The notes under the pieces were generated by a model. That model saw only the letters and a program-made list of their open reading frames with translations, ran no database searches and had not been told where the DNA came from. The position numbers and the translations under genes were made by a program. Below are positions 35,559 through 43,894 of a stretch of DNA of 64,000 bases, in pieces; within the stretch, counting starts at the first letter, position 1; every line of letters begins with the position of its first letter. Origin of the DNA: an uncultured Lachnospiraceae bacterium (GTDB lineage: Bacteria; Bacillota; Clostridia; Lachnospirales; Lachnospiraceae); contig CAKRMH010000002.1 in assembly GCA_934364805.1 (NCBI GenBank), positions 1-64,000 on the forward strand, given 5' to 3'.

Positions 35559-37130
35559 TTATGACTGCGTCTCCTGCTGCATTTCATTTCCTCCAAGAAC
35601 CTTCAACAGTTCCTGAAGCGTCACTCCTGTAATCGCATTGTCATAATTTCCATAATAAAAATGATTATCCTTCACCAGAATGCAGCCGATCCACTCTCCA
35701 CAGTTTACTTCGTCCCCAAAGGCTTCCTTCGGGTCCTGGTAGCCACTGATCGTAAAGTATGCGTCATAATCATCAAAATCTTCCGGTCGGTATGACACCT
35801 CTCCAAACTCATTCTCTAACATCTCGATAATACCTTTTTCACAGATGGAATAGCCGGTCCTGTCTCTGCTATATGCGGTTTCATCCAGCCATTCCTCATC
35901 CCACAGAACAAAAATAGAATCCTTCTTCCATTCCGCATCTTTTTCCACCTTGTCAGCTCTTTCATAGGAATTCATATCCGCACCATACATTTCCAGATAA
36001 TCCGGCAATTCCCCATTTTCTCCTGTATAGAGCATATTCGCAATCGAAAGCTGGTAAAACCGGCTGTCTACGTTTTCTCCTTTATAGGCAAAATAACCTT
36101 TCGGTTCCTCATCCTCATGATAATCCAGCGATTGATGCACCGGTATATAAACCTGCTCATTGTAAACAACCGGACCAAATGACCGGTCTTCGGTCAGACA
36201 TTCTGCCACTTTATGGTAAGAAGGCTCTTTTTGCATTTTTCCGGAAATCAGGAAAAGGACAAATGCTGCCACCGCAAGAACCAGTACCACTGCTGCCACC
36301 ATGGCAAGAATCAGCGTTTTCCGTTTTTCTTTCTGTATTTTTTCCCGCTCTTTTGGATTTTCTGTCTGATAATATTCCGGTATCCGGATCATATTTCCAG
36401 GTTTTGGTCCATAACAATGCTCTGCGATCACATAGACCATTCCGGTGATCATCAGCAAAAGGATAACCGCACCGCCAAGAAAAAGACCTGCCTGCCACTT
36501 ATGCGGAGTCACACACATAAAAAGTGCATCCATAACATTATGTATCTTCTGTCTGTCCGGTTTCTGTATCCAGATATCACAGATCCGGATCACCAGTCTG
36601 GATATGCCCCAGAATGCGATTCCGTCCACAATGAGATACGTGGTCCAGAGTTCCTTTTTCTTTATTACAACAAGTGGAAACAACGACATTACAAAAGAGA
36701 TCACCAGGATCGCAGCAAATACATATGCCCATCTTTCCACAAGCGTACTTCCATAAATACTGTCAAAGCATTCTTTTGCCGTCATCCCGCTGACACTGCC
36801 CCATCCGAGCATCTGTGCAAGTGTCAGCAATATCTTCATCACAGCCCATATAGAAAAAAAAGCGATTCCATATGCCGCCATCATCCTTTTCACTTCCTGT
36901 TTACTGCAAAAAGCAAGATGATGTGTCATGCGGTTACCTGCGATCACAATCCCACGGATCGCATAAAAAACCACCATCATTCCAACCCACAGAGGAATCC
37001 CCCCCATTGCCCCTACCGTAGCATTGATATAAAGCATAGATGCTGTGGCCACCAAAAGAGAAGTGCCCAGATGTAATGGAGAACTTTCTACATTGCCTGA
37101 AATACTAAAAAAACTCTTCATATTTATCAC
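35559..37130 (-). CDS. Multi-spanning membrane protein paired with an ABC ATPase
   Basis: A 523-residue protein that I do not recognise. The first 290 residues hold about seven hydrophobic segments (near 20-38, 44-64, 88-112, 135-157, 165-188, 215-240, 272-295). The remaining 225 residues form an acidic, soluble tail with no transmembrane helix, likely extracytoplasmic. The start overlaps the ABC ATPase stop by 4 bases (ATGA), so it is almost certainly the permease of that transporter. It has no clear ABC-2 signature, and the large tail is unusual. Substrate unknown; export of a lipid, peptide or drug is only a guess. Confidence 0.75.
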   Translation of the reverse strand: MINMKSFFSISGNVESSPLHLGTSLLVATASMLYINATVGAMGGIPLWVGMMVVFYAIRGIVIAGNRMTHHLAFCSKQEVKRMMAAYGIAFFSIWAVMKILLTLAQMLGWGSVSGMTAKECFDSIYGSTLVERWAYVFAAILVISFVMSLFPLVVIKKKELWTTYLIVDGIAFWGISRLVIRICDIWIQKPDRQKIHNVMDALFMCVTPHKWQAGLFLGGAVILLLMITGMVYVIAEHCYGPKPGNMIRIPEYYQTENPKEREKIQKEKRKTLILAMVAAVVLVLAVAAFVLFLISGKMQKEPSYHKVAECLTEDRSFGPVVYNEQVYIPVHQSLDYHEDEEPKGYFAYKGENVDSRFYQLSIANMLYTGENGELPDYLEMYGADMNSYERADKVEKDAEWKKDSIFVLWDEEWLDETAYSRDRTGYSICEKGIIEMLENEFGEVSYRPEDFDDYDAYFTISGYQDPKEAFGDEVNCGEWIGCILVKDNHFYYGNYDNAITGVTLQELLKVLGGNEMQQETQS

Positions 37131-37825
37131 TCTCCCAGTTCTTTTAAAATCTGCTCTTTGTCCGCAAATTCCCCAGCCATTTCATCTTTGGACTGATGAT
37201 AGATAAGCCTGCCCTTGCGCAAAAGCATGACATGATCTGCGATCGCCTCAATATCTTCATAGTTATGTGTCGAAAAAAGGATCGTCACATTCTTCCTGCT
37301 TCGGTAATCCAGGATCAGCTGAAGCATTTCTTCTCTTGACACCGGATCTACCGCACTGGTCGGCTCATCCATAAGAAGCAGTTCCGGTTGTCTGCAGAGT
37401 GCCAGAATCAGCATATACTTTTTCTGCATTCCGGTCGAATACTGTTTGATCTTCATGCCCCGGTCCAGCTGCGCAATCTCCATATAATTTTGAAACATAT
37501 CCATCGAAAAATCCGGTTCGATCTTCTTTATCTTTTCTGCAAGGCGTCCCGCTTTCAGTTCCATATTAAAATTCGGTTTATCGTATACAACGGACAGTCT
37601 GCTCCGGATATTTTTCTCATCCTCGTACATCTCTCTGCCCTCATACAGGATCTTTCCTACTTCCGGGATCTCTGCCTGTGCGATCAGACGGATCAGTGTT
37701 GATTTACCGGCTCCGCTCCTGCCGATCAAAGCCGTGACATTCCCTTTTTCTATTGAAAAATTGATATCTTTCAAAAAGAAATTCCCAGCTCTTTGATATA
37801 TCTTCTGAAGTTCCAGTTCTGTCAT
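37127..37825 (-). CDS. ABC transporter ATP-binding protein
   Basis: A 232-residue cytoplasmic ATPase. Walker A is GRSGAGKST (about 36-44), the Q-loop is in SVVYDKPNF (about 77-85, where the glutamine is replaced, giving an atypical Q-loop), the signature is YSTGMQKK (a C-motif variant with the serine-threonine-glycine core, about 128-135), Walker B is LLLMDEPT (about 147-154), and the H-loop is STHNYE (about 182-187). The start is the ATG at 37825 with AAGGG upstream; a longer frame to 37870 lacks a site. The length and the ATGA overlap with the membrane gene suggest a two-component exporter or extruder. Confidence 0.9.
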   Translation of the reverse strand: MTELELQKIYQRAGNFFLKDINFSIEKGNVTALIGRSGAGKSTLIRLIAQAEIPEVGKILYEGREMYEDEKNIRSRLSVVYDKPNFNMELKAGRLAEKIKKIEPDFSMDMFQNYMEIAQLDRGMKIKQYSTGMQKKYMLILALCRQPELLLMDEPTSAVDPVSREEMLQLILDYRSRKNVTILFSTHNYEDIEAIADHVMLLRKGRLIYHQSKDEMAGEFADKEQILKELGE

Positions 37826-37993
37826 ATTTTCACACCCTTTTTCTACTTCAAGTTCCAAATAGTATAACATAAATTAGTGATTATTGTGTTAAAGTCCTGC
37901 CATTTCCTGGTCTGTAGGTAAAAATCCACACGAGCTAATATCTGTTTCTTTGTACCCATGTTCATTCTCTTCTTTTTCAATCAGTAAAAAAAT

Positions 37994-38809
37994 TTATTCA
38001 AAGTCCCTTTCATGTTGTTTAAAAAAATCATAAAAATACCGAACATTTTCCAAATCACTCCACTTCGCTGTATCGTACTCATTGGTGTCAAGATTATAGA
38101 TTTTTGCATTTAATGTCCCCAACATGAACGGCGAATGTGTTGCAATAATAAATTGACATTGTAATAATCTTGCCAATTTATTAATTTCATCTGCCAAAAG
38201 GACTTAATTTGCTGGCGAAAGCGATACCTCTGGCTCATCTAACAAATATAACGCATCTGGTTGTAAATATTCTGCATAATATTGAAGAGATGTCTCTCCG
38301 TTGGAATATTTTTCCTGTGCAAACTTTATATACTCTTCCTGTCTTTTTCCTTCCTTTGAATCCAAATATTTCCTTGCCTCTGATAAAGACATTCCATTCT
38401 TCACACAATCATATTCCATACCATCCGACAATACCTGCTTTTGCTGTATTTTCTTTATTTCATACAATATGTCTTCACTTTTAATATATCGACTATTTGA
38501 GGGTATGTTTCTAATTTCTTTTCCAAAATCATCTTCTCCAAGACCATAGGAACACTCATTTGAAAACGAACCGCAATAATCAACTATTCCATAGGAATTA
38601 CTTGTGGCATATTCTTTGCCTTTTAATTGCAAACAATTCGCTATGATATTTAGAAGTGTTGATTTCCCCGAACCATTACTCCCATAAAAAACAGTTATCG
38701 GAGTAAAAACAAATGGTTCAATATACTTGTCTCTAAACACATTGTAAGGATATATATTAGGATTATTTACTTTTCTGTCGCTAAGCTTGAAGCTACTCAA
38801 ATATATCAT
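37994..38809 (-). pseudogene. AAA/ABC-type ATPase gene split by one stop codon
   Basis: A single reading frame holds both halves of an AAA-class ATPase, interrupted only by TAA at 38204-38206. The N-terminal part has Walker A GSNGSGKST (about 42-50 of the frame from 38809) and Walker B YLLDEPEVSLSP. The C-terminal part continues, in the same frame, with ADEINKLARLLQCQFIIATHSPF, i.e. the H-loop. The codon replaced is most simply CAA for glutamine (PAN-Q-VLLADE). The break separates Walker B/D-loop from the H-loop, so the truncated product cannot be an active ATPase. The DNA is AT-richer than its neighbours and the gene stands alone, suggesting horizontal acquisition. The start at 38809 (after GAAAGG) is not certain; alternatives lie at 38821 or 38887. 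Confidence 0.8.
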
Positions 38810-38964
38810 TATATTCGGCATCCTTTCATTTGTAATTACCTGATAATCTAATATAGCTGAATTCCAAATCGTTAAGAAAACACACAAAACAAGTATACAC
38901 CAATTCCTGCCTATTTGTAGTAATCAAAAAGGAAACCTCCATCACAAAAGGTTTCCTCATCTAA

Positions 38965-39049
38965 TGCGGAAGATGGGACTTGAACCCACACGATCGCAAT
39001 GATCACAAGATCCTTAGTCTTGCTCGTCTGCCAGTTCCGACACTTCCGC
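38965..39049 (-). tRNA. tRNA-Leu (anticodon AAG)
   Basis: On the minus strand an 85-base cloverleaf: acceptor stem GCGGAAG/CTTCCGC, D-arm with GG, anticodon stem CAAGA/TCTTG with loop CTAAGGA (T33 then AAG, reading CUU), a long variable arm expected for leucine, and T-arm GGGTTCAAGTCCC. A73 ends the gene and CCA is not encoded. The anticodon AAG would be deaminated to inosine at A34. It transcribes away from the other tRNA-Leu gene. Confidence 0.92.
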
Positions 39050-39087
39050 ATCTGTTCAGTTGTTGCCGTCTCGCTGACGACTAGTTT

Positions 39088-39116
39088 ATAATAGCAGATG
39101 ATCTTTCCAGTGTCAA
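39088..39116 (-). promoter_or_regulatory. Promoter of tRNA-Leu (AAG)
   Basis: On the minus strand perfect -35 TTGACA (39111-39116), 17-base spacer and -10 TATTAT (39088-39093), 39 bases before the mature 5' end. Confidence 0.8.
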
Positions 39117-39194
39117 CACTTTTTTCTAAACTTTTTTTATTTTTTTTAAAAAATATACAATATATACATTTTTAAAAATTCTCAAAAATTCTGC

Positions 39195-39223
39195 TTGACA
39201 TTTACTATTTTATTCTGTAGAAT
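39195..39223 (+). promoter_or_regulatory. Promoter of tRNA-Leu (CAG)
   Basis: Perfect -35 TTGACA (39195-39200), 17-base spacer and -10 TAGAAT (39218-39223), 12 bases before the mature 5' end. It points away from the other tRNA promoter, so the two tRNA genes are divergent. Confidence 0.8.
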
Positions 39224-39234
39224 AACATTTGTTC

Positions 39235-39318
39235 GCAGGAGTGGCGGAATTGGCAGACGCGCAGGCTTCAGGTGCCTGTGGTAGCAATATCGTGTGGGTT
39301 CAAGTCCCATCTCCTGCA
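39235..39318 (+). tRNA. tRNA-Leu (anticodon CAG)
   Basis: An 84-base cloverleaf: acceptor stem GCAGGAG/CTCCTGC, anticodon stem CAGGC/GCCTG with loop TTCAGGT (anticodon CAG, reading CUG), long leucine variable arm, T-arm GGGTTCAAGTCCC, A73 at 39318. CCA is not encoded. Confidence 0.94.
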
Positions 39319-39328
39319 TTTCTTTTTT

Positions 39329-39359
39329 AGGAAGTCGTTATGAAACGGCTTCCTTTTTT
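39329..39359 (+). terminator. tRNA-Leu terminator overlapping the end of the FUSC gene
   Basis: GGAAG-T-CGTT (39330-39339) pairs with AACG-G-CTTCC (39344-39353), followed by six Ts (39354-39359). It ends the plus-strand tRNA transcript. Its right arm lies inside the last codons of the minus-strand FUSC gene, whose stop is at 39338. Confidence 0.85.
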
Positions 39360-40396
39360 GTTGTCCTTATCTGTAAGACATCATCCATAAGTTTCGAACA
39401 CAGCATGGTATAAGCTGCACCGAACGCATTCGCTCCGATACGAAGAGCAACCGCTCCTGTCATTCCAAACAGGCCGGAGGCAATTGATAATGCCCCAAAT
39501 GTGTTAAATGCTGTCTGCCATGCATATCCTGCTGAATATCCCACACCAATTCCCCCGATCATTCCAATATATGGATACATGGATTCCGGAAGAACGATAT
39601 AAAGCAATGCAAAAAGCAATGCTCCCACAATATTAAATCCTGCTCTTGTTCCTGCACGCTGCGCCCCATCCCCGGTAAAAGGAAGGCATACGGACATACA
39701 GGCGATTCCAGCCCACATCGCTCTCGGCAATCCCAGTGCTGACATGATAAACATTGCTGTGGATACGATAACGGTCAGTTTTACATACCATCTGCTCCGA
39801 GCAGAATGTAGATCAAATTCCCGGAAAAGATCCAGAAATGTTCTTCGATACGGACGATTCTTCTGATTCCGGTAAAATACAAACATACAGATCACCATTC
39901 CGACAAGCAGACCTTCCACACGAAGCACATAGGCATGTCCTGTCACTTTGTACCCCTCCAGAAGCAGATATCCAAGGACAAACGTCGAATGGTTATACAT
40001 AATAACATTATGACATCCAAGTATCATCAAAAGCATGATACATACTAGGTTTACGCACAGTGCTGCGACCGGCGGCCACTGGCTTGCAAGATATGGTCCC
40101 ACGATCAGTATTCCAAAAATACCTGCGATCGATATCAACCCATGTGTTGTCCGGATTCCAAAATCCGCCTGTCTTAATACAAGCACCGCCAGCAAAACGG
40201 TAACGCCAACCACACTGTTCTCACTTCCCGTACATTTACTGTACAAAGACACAACAGCCACACAAAAAGCCATCACAAGATACACTTTAAAATTATAGAT
40301 CAGTATATGGCGTCTCTTTTCTTTTTTGTCCCTCGTATTTTTGATCAACTGCTTTGACCCCGTCGAACTAAGCTGTAATTCCTGATAAAATGTCAT
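39338..40396 (-). CDS. FUSC family membrane protein
   Basis: A 352-residue membrane protein of the fusaric acid resistance family, related to aromatic acid exporters. About ten hydrophobic segments are seen in two halves (roughly 38-190 and 205-340), separated by a hydrophilic FRNQKNRPYRRTFLDLF linker. The second half repeats the topology of the first. The start is the ATG at 40396, with AGGAG 8 bases upstream, overlapping the marR stop region. It forms an operon with the MarR regulator, which suggests export or resistance induced by a small aromatic compound. Confidence 0.85.
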   Translation of the reverse strand: MTFYQELQLSSTGSKQLIKNTRDKKEKRRHILIYNFKVYLVMAFCVAVVSLYSKCTGSENSVVGVTVLLAVLVLRQADFGIRTTHGLISIAGIFGILIVGPYLASQWPPVAALCVNLVCIMLLMILGCHNVIMYNHSTFVLGYLLLEGYKVTGHAYVLRVEGLLVGMVICMFVFYRNQKNRPYRRTFLDLFREFDLHSARSRWYVKLTVIVSTAMFIMSALGLPRAMWAGIACMSVCLPFTGDGAQRAGTRAGFNIVGALLFALLYIVLPESMYPYIGMIGGIGVGYSAGYAWQTAFNTFGALSIASGLFGMTGAVALRIGANAFGAAYTMLCSKLMDDVLQIRTTKKEAVS

Positions 40397-40401
40397 CTGA
40401 T

Positions 40402-40854
40402 TCACTCCTTTTCTTTCGTCTGCTCTCCTGCGAGAATCCGGTTTGCCTCCAGAATCAGTTCAAACAATTCCTCAAACCGTTCTTCTCCCATTCCCTCTTT
40501 CAAAACATATAACGGATTCAGATAGTAGTGATACATCCGGTCGATTTCTCTTTTCCCTTCCTCTGTCACATGAAGCTCATAACTGCGCCTGTCCGTTTTG
40601 ACCGGTTCCTTTTCAATATACTGTTTGACTGCCAGCTGTTCAACCAGCCGGCTGATCACTGTTTTCCTTACGCCCATTGCCATCGCAAGCTGTCCCGGCG
40701 TCACAGCTTCCCCGGCATAGGCTGCACGAAACAGCAGATCAATCTGCTGTGCAGAAATATGCTCTCCCTTCTGCGCTTTTCGGATCGCCATACTGCCAAA
40801 ATGCCTGAGTTCTGTCTGTTTTTTTACAATTTCAATCCAATTTTTGTCTTTCAT
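40402..40854 (-). CDS. MarR family transcriptional regulator
   Basis: A 150-residue winged helix regulator. The DNA-binding core (about 50-105) has the helix-turn-helix PGQLAMAMGVRKTVISRLVEQ and a wing with the conserved DRRSYELHVTEEG (DRR motif). The N- and C-terminal helices mediate dimerisation. A 21-base inverted repeat (TTAGTT-N9-AACTAA) lies 11 bases before its start codon, so it very likely represses its own operon with the FUSC transporter. Confidence 0.9.
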   Translation of the reverse strand: MKDKNWIEIVKKQTELRHFGSMAIRKAQKGEHISAQQIDLLFRAAYAGEAVTPGQLAMAMGVRKTVISRLVEQLAVKQYIEKEPVKTDRRSYELHVTEEGKREIDRMYHYYLNPLYVLKEGMGEERFEELFELILEANRILAGEQTKEKE

Positions 40855-40864
40855 AACGCTCCTT

Positions 40865-40885
40865 TTAGTTTACAATGTGAACTAA
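40865..40885 (-). promoter_or_regulatory. Putative MarR operator
   Basis: Perfect inverted repeat TTAGTT (40865-40870), nine-base centre, AACTAA (40880-40885), located between the marR start codon and its upstream region. The size and spacing fit MarR-family sites. Binding is inferred, not shown. Confidence 0.65.
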
Positions 40886-40943
40886 TTCAGAAAGTACTAT
40901 AACGCAAATTTTAAAAAACGTCAATCCTGAAAATGCGTATAAA

Positions 40944-40988
40944 AATACCACGGAAGCCAGCTTCTGTTCTGATGCTTTCCGTGGTATT
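40944..40988 (-). terminator. Terminator after pncB
   Basis: AATACCACGGAA (from 40945) pairs with TTCCGTGGTATT (to 40988) around a 20-base loop; the minus strand then has five Ts. It lies 20 bases past the pncB stop codon. Confidence 0.8.
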
Positions 40989-41007
40989 CCGATATACGAT
41001 ATTTATT

Positions 41008-42231
41008 TTAACGGTCGTGCTTTATTCTCCAGTCAATACAACGCTTCAGATATTCTACATAATCTGGATTTTTGCACATTCCCTTACCAGGAGTATCCGA
41101 GATCTTTGCAACGTCCATTCCATTGCATGCGGTCGTCTTCATAACGATGTTAAGTGCCGGCACATCGGTATCATTGGAAATATAGGTTCCGATACCAAAT
41201 GCGACCTTTGCTTTATTGGAAAAATGGGCATATAGCTGATCTGCTCTTTCAAAGTCCAGGCTGTCACTGAACAAAAGCGTCTTTGATGCCGGATCGATTC
41301 CAAGGTTCTTATAATGCTCGATCATTTTTTCTCCCCATACAAACGGGTCACCACTGTCGTGACGAACTCCTGAGAAAAGTGTTGCATAAGTCAGCTGGAA
41401 GTCCTTTAAGAAACAATCTGTTGTGATTGCATCGGTAAGCGCAATACCATTCATGATGCCGTATTCTTTTACCCATGCATCCATTGCATACCAGTTTGAA
41501 TAGGCCGGGTTGTGTTTATGATTTCCCTGTCCGACACACATGATCCACTCATGTGCCATTGTTCCAACCGGGGAGAGATTATATTTCTTTGCAAGATATA
41601 CATTGGAGGTTCCAACAAAAGCAGACTTTCCATGATAATCCTGCTCTGAGAGAACTTTTACCGCAAGCTCCTGTGCCTCTGCGGATAATCTGCGGCGCAG
41701 TCCGAATTCACTGAATGCACCAATGGTATAGGATACTCCACCTGCACCTGTTGTCAGTGCTGTCACCTTCTGATCAAGGCGCTGTTTAAAACTTTCAAAA
41801 AGCTGTTTATAATCGTATGCCATGCGGAAATAAACTTCATTCACGATTGCAAGCGTAGGAATCTCGTACATCGAAGTATTGAGCCATGTACCCTTCGTCT
41901 CAATCGCTAATCCACAAGGTCCATCTGTTGTAATTTCAAAATCTTCAAATCGCGGCTGCCAGAGTCTTAAAAAATCCACATAAGAACCTTTGATCCACTG
42001 TACCGCATTCAGATATCCGAGTTCCTCATCGGTAAACCGAAGATTGCAATATGCACGGATCTGTTCTCTGATCTCGTCTACCATTTCTTCTGTAAAATGC
42101 ACATCTGTATTTCTGCATTTAAAGGACCATGTTGTCTTATAATCGGTAAACTGATGGTAGATTGCCTCTCCCATACTGAATTTATACATATCCTGTTCCA
42201 GCAGACTGTTGATGATCTGTTCTAATTTCAT
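41008..42231 (-). CDS. pncB: Nicotinate phosphoribosyltransferase
   Basis: Makes nicotinate mononucleotide from nicotinate and PRPP with ATP coupling, for NAD salvage. At 407 residues it is the long bacterial form. Visible are the YKFSMGEAI N-terminus, the GTSNVYLAKKY strand with MAHEW (about 195-212, around the histidine that is phosphorylated in the family) and the HDSGDPFVWGEK ribose-phosphate site (about 287-298). It stands alone with its own promoter and terminator. A hairpin of the leader (GCCGGACA against TGTCTGGC, about 42245-42280) may affect its expression. Confidence 0.95.
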   Translation of the reverse strand: MKLEQIINSLLEQDMYKFSMGEAIYHQFTDYKTTWSFKCRNTDVHFTEEMVDEIREQIRAYCNLRFTDEELGYLNAVQWIKGSYVDFLRLWQPRFEDFEITTDGPCGLAIETKGTWLNTSMYEIPTLAIVNEVYFRMAYDYKQLFESFKQRLDQKVTALTTGAGGVSYTIGAFSEFGLRRRLSAEAQELAVKVLSEQDYHGKSAFVGTSNVYLAKKYNLSPVGTMAHEWIMCVGQGNHKHNPAYSNWYAMDAWVKEYGIMNGIALTDAITTDCFLKDFQLTYATLFSGVRHDSGDPFVWGEKMIEHYKNLGIDPASKTLLFSDSLDFERADQLYAHFSNKAKVAFGIGTYISNDTDVPALNIVMKTTACNGMDVAKISDTPGKGMCKNPDYVEYLKRCIDWRIKHDR

Positions 42232-42316
42232 GATATCTCCTGTTTCCGCCAGACATAACTGTCATACAGGCAGGCTGTCCGGCTTCCATCTGATTTCCAT
42301 TTCTTTGTATCGTCTT

Positions 42317-42345
42317 ATTATAGTAGTCTTTTCGTCCTATATCAA
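42317..42345 (-). promoter_or_regulatory. pncB promoter
   Basis: On the minus strand -35 TTGATA (42340-42345), 17-base spacer and -10 TATAAT (42317-42322). The leader to the ATG is about 75 bases. Confidence 0.8.
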
Positions 42346-42378
42346 GAATTTTTTTCATTTACATTCAGCGATTTATGC

Positions 42379-42410
42379 AAAAAAAGAACAGCCTTCGATC
42401 AGCTGTCCTT
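42379..42410 (-). terminator. Terminator upstream of the pncB promoter
   Basis: GGACAGC at about 42402-42408 (minus-strand view) pairs with GCTGTTC near 42388-42394, with a loop TGATCGAAG, and is followed by seven Ts. It ends transcription arriving from the pyr operon or from a small RNA in 42411-42713. Confidence 0.8.
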
Positions 42411-42713
42411 TAGGAGAAGGTTTTTTACTATGGGGGATAGTAAAAATATATAATGTATTGGGGGTTTTTACGGTTATTATAATAGCATGCCATTCCCCAA
42501 AATGCTATACAAACTTCATAATTTCTCACCCATTTTTTTGTGCATTATGTATAATTCTCACTTTGTTGCCCCCATTATGTATGATCTTACAATAAAACAA
42601 GAACTGCGGCTTCTGCGTATTCACCACAGCGGTCATCCTCCTCTTTCTTAACCACAGGCTCTCTCATATTCCCGGAGTTTTCACGAACCGCTGCATTCAG
42701 TTTGGCAGGCACT
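42411..42713. other. Non-coding-looking gap with repeats and a candidate small reading frame
   Basis: No confident gene. Features seen: a 10-base perfect inverted repeat TTTTTACTAT-GGGGG-ATAGTAAAAA at about 42425-42449; three G5/C5 tracts able to pair with each other (about 42434, 42459 and 42571); a repeated CATTATGTAT(A/G)AT motif at about 42542-42554 and 42575-42587. At the right edge a minus-strand frame from the TTG at about 42739 to the TAA at about 42594 would encode 48 residues of protein-like composition (IEVPAKLNAAVRENSG...), with GGAGGGAG just before it inside the 84-residue gene. It could be a small protein or chance. Confidence 0.45.
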
Positions 42714-42968
42714 TCAATCAAAATTGATGTCAAATTCTCCCTCCGGAGCCTTGATCTTCAAGGTCTCAAGGTTGAACTGCTCATCTAAGATCGTGATCTG
42801 GTACTCAAACACAACATCCTCTTCAAATTTTGACAAAAGAAGATACGTTCCGTTCTCTTTTCCATCAATCTGATCACAGATATCATCGTAAACTGCCGCA
42901 CCGGATACACTTCCTGGGTAACCGGATTCTTTTATTTTCTGCTCAATTGCCTGAAATATCTCTTCCAC
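42714..42968 (-). CDS. Small acidic protein of the pyr operon, unknown function
   Basis: An 84-residue acidic protein with predicted alpha/beta content. Its N-terminal helix (EEIFQAIEQKIKES) and the DDICDQIDG and TYLLLSKF strands look conserved in type, but I do not recognise the family. The start is the GTG at 42968, with GGGAGAACAG upstream, 17 bases past pyrD. It is the last confident member of the pyrCFKD operon, and a small out-of-frame reading frame follows across its stop. Confidence 0.65.
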   Translation of the reverse strand: MEEIFQAIEQKIKESGYPGSVSGAAVYDDICDQIDGKENGTYLLLSKFEEDVVFEYQITILDEQFNLETLKIKAPEGEFDINFD

Positions 42969-42985
42969 ACCTGTTCTCCCTGTGT

Positions 42986-43894
42986 CTATCTCTCATGTAC
43001 TGCGCCAACAAGTTCTTTGATATCATTGACCTGGAATTTTCTCATATAGTCCTCAATTCCGGTTACGATCTTCTCTGTCACGGACGGATCGGCAAAATTC
43101 GCTGTTCCAATGGAAACTGCTGTCGCACCGGCAAGGATCATTTCAATCGCATCCTCCGCATTCATGATACCGCCCATTCCGATGATCGGAACCTGCACTG
43201 CCTGTGCTGTCTGATATACCATGCGGACTGCAACCGGGTGGATTGCAGGACCTGACATACCACCTGTTTTATTAGCAAGTACAAAACATCTGCGGTTAAT
43301 ATCAATCTTCATTCCTGTGATGGTATTGATCAACGACAACGCATCTGCTCCACCAGCCTCTGCCGCTTTTGCCATCTCTGTAATATCCGTTACGTTCGGA
43401 CTGAGCTTCATAATGACCGGCTGCTTTGCAACTTTTTTTACTTCATTTGTGATCGCCTCAACTGCCTTTGGATCCTGACCAAACGCAATTCCGCCTTCCT
43501 TAACATTCGGGCAGGAAATGTTGATCTCGAGCATATCCACCGGTTCATCCGCAAGTCTTTCCACCACTTCGCAGTAATCTGCAGTCGATCTTCCACATAC
43601 ATTCACGATAATTCTGGTATCGTATTTCTTTAAAAATGGAATGTCTCTTTTGCAGAACAGCTCAATTCCCGGATTCTGAAGTCCGACTGCATTGAGCATT
43701 CCGCCGTATACCTCAGCAACACGAGGTGTTGGATTTCCTGGCCATGGCACATTTGCAACACCTTTTGTCACAACGGCGCCAAGTTTATTTAAATCTACAA
43801 ATTCACTGAATTCTTCTCCGGAACCAAATGTGCCGGATGCAGTCATTACAGGATTCTTCAGAGTTACCCCACAAAGGTTTACGCTTGTATTCAT
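42986..43894 (-). CDS. pyrD: Dihydroorotate dehydrogenase, catalytic subunit (class 1B)
   Basis: FMN enzyme that oxidises dihydroorotate to orotate and passes electrons to PyrK. The 302-residue length fits. The catalytic cysteine lies in NISCPNVKEGG (about 125-135), FMN contacts in ASGTFGSGEE (about 19-28) and the substrate site NTITGM (about 187-192), then the IGMGGIMNAEDA phosphate-binding loop (about 240-251). Its start codon overlaps the pyrK stop by one base (TAATG). Confidence 0.97.
   Translation of the reverse strand: MNTSVNLCGVTLKNPVMTASGTFGSGEEFSEFVDLNKLGAVVTKGVANVPWPGNPTPRVAEVYGGMLNAVGLQNPGIELFCKRDIPFLKKYDTRIIVNVCGRSTADYCEVVERLADEPVDMLEINISCPNVKEGGIAFGQDPKAVEAITNEVKKVAKQPVIMKLSPNVTDITEMAKAAEAGGADALSLINTITGMKIDINRRCFVLANKTGGMSGPAIHPVAVRMVYQTAQAVQVPIIGMGGIMNAEDAIEMILAGATAVSIGTANFADPSVTEKIVTGIEDYMRKFQVNDIKELVGAVHER

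Noticed and set aside
37900..38964. Possible mobile island around the split ATPase
   Set aside because: AT-rich, but no integrase, direct repeats or inverted terminal repeats were seen; the adjacent tRNA-Leu at 38965 has no duplicate 3' end nearby to suggest an attachment site.
42240..42280. A NAD+ or preQ1-type riboswitch before pncB
   Set aside because: The leader is only about 75 bases and shows one simple hairpin, not the conserved bases of any riboswitch I know.
42425..42455. The TTTTTACTAT/ATAGTAAAAA repeat as a terminator for the plus strand
   Set aside because: No plus-strand transcript unit precedes it and the A-run lies on the wrong side for a T-tail; kept only as an unexplained inverted repeat.
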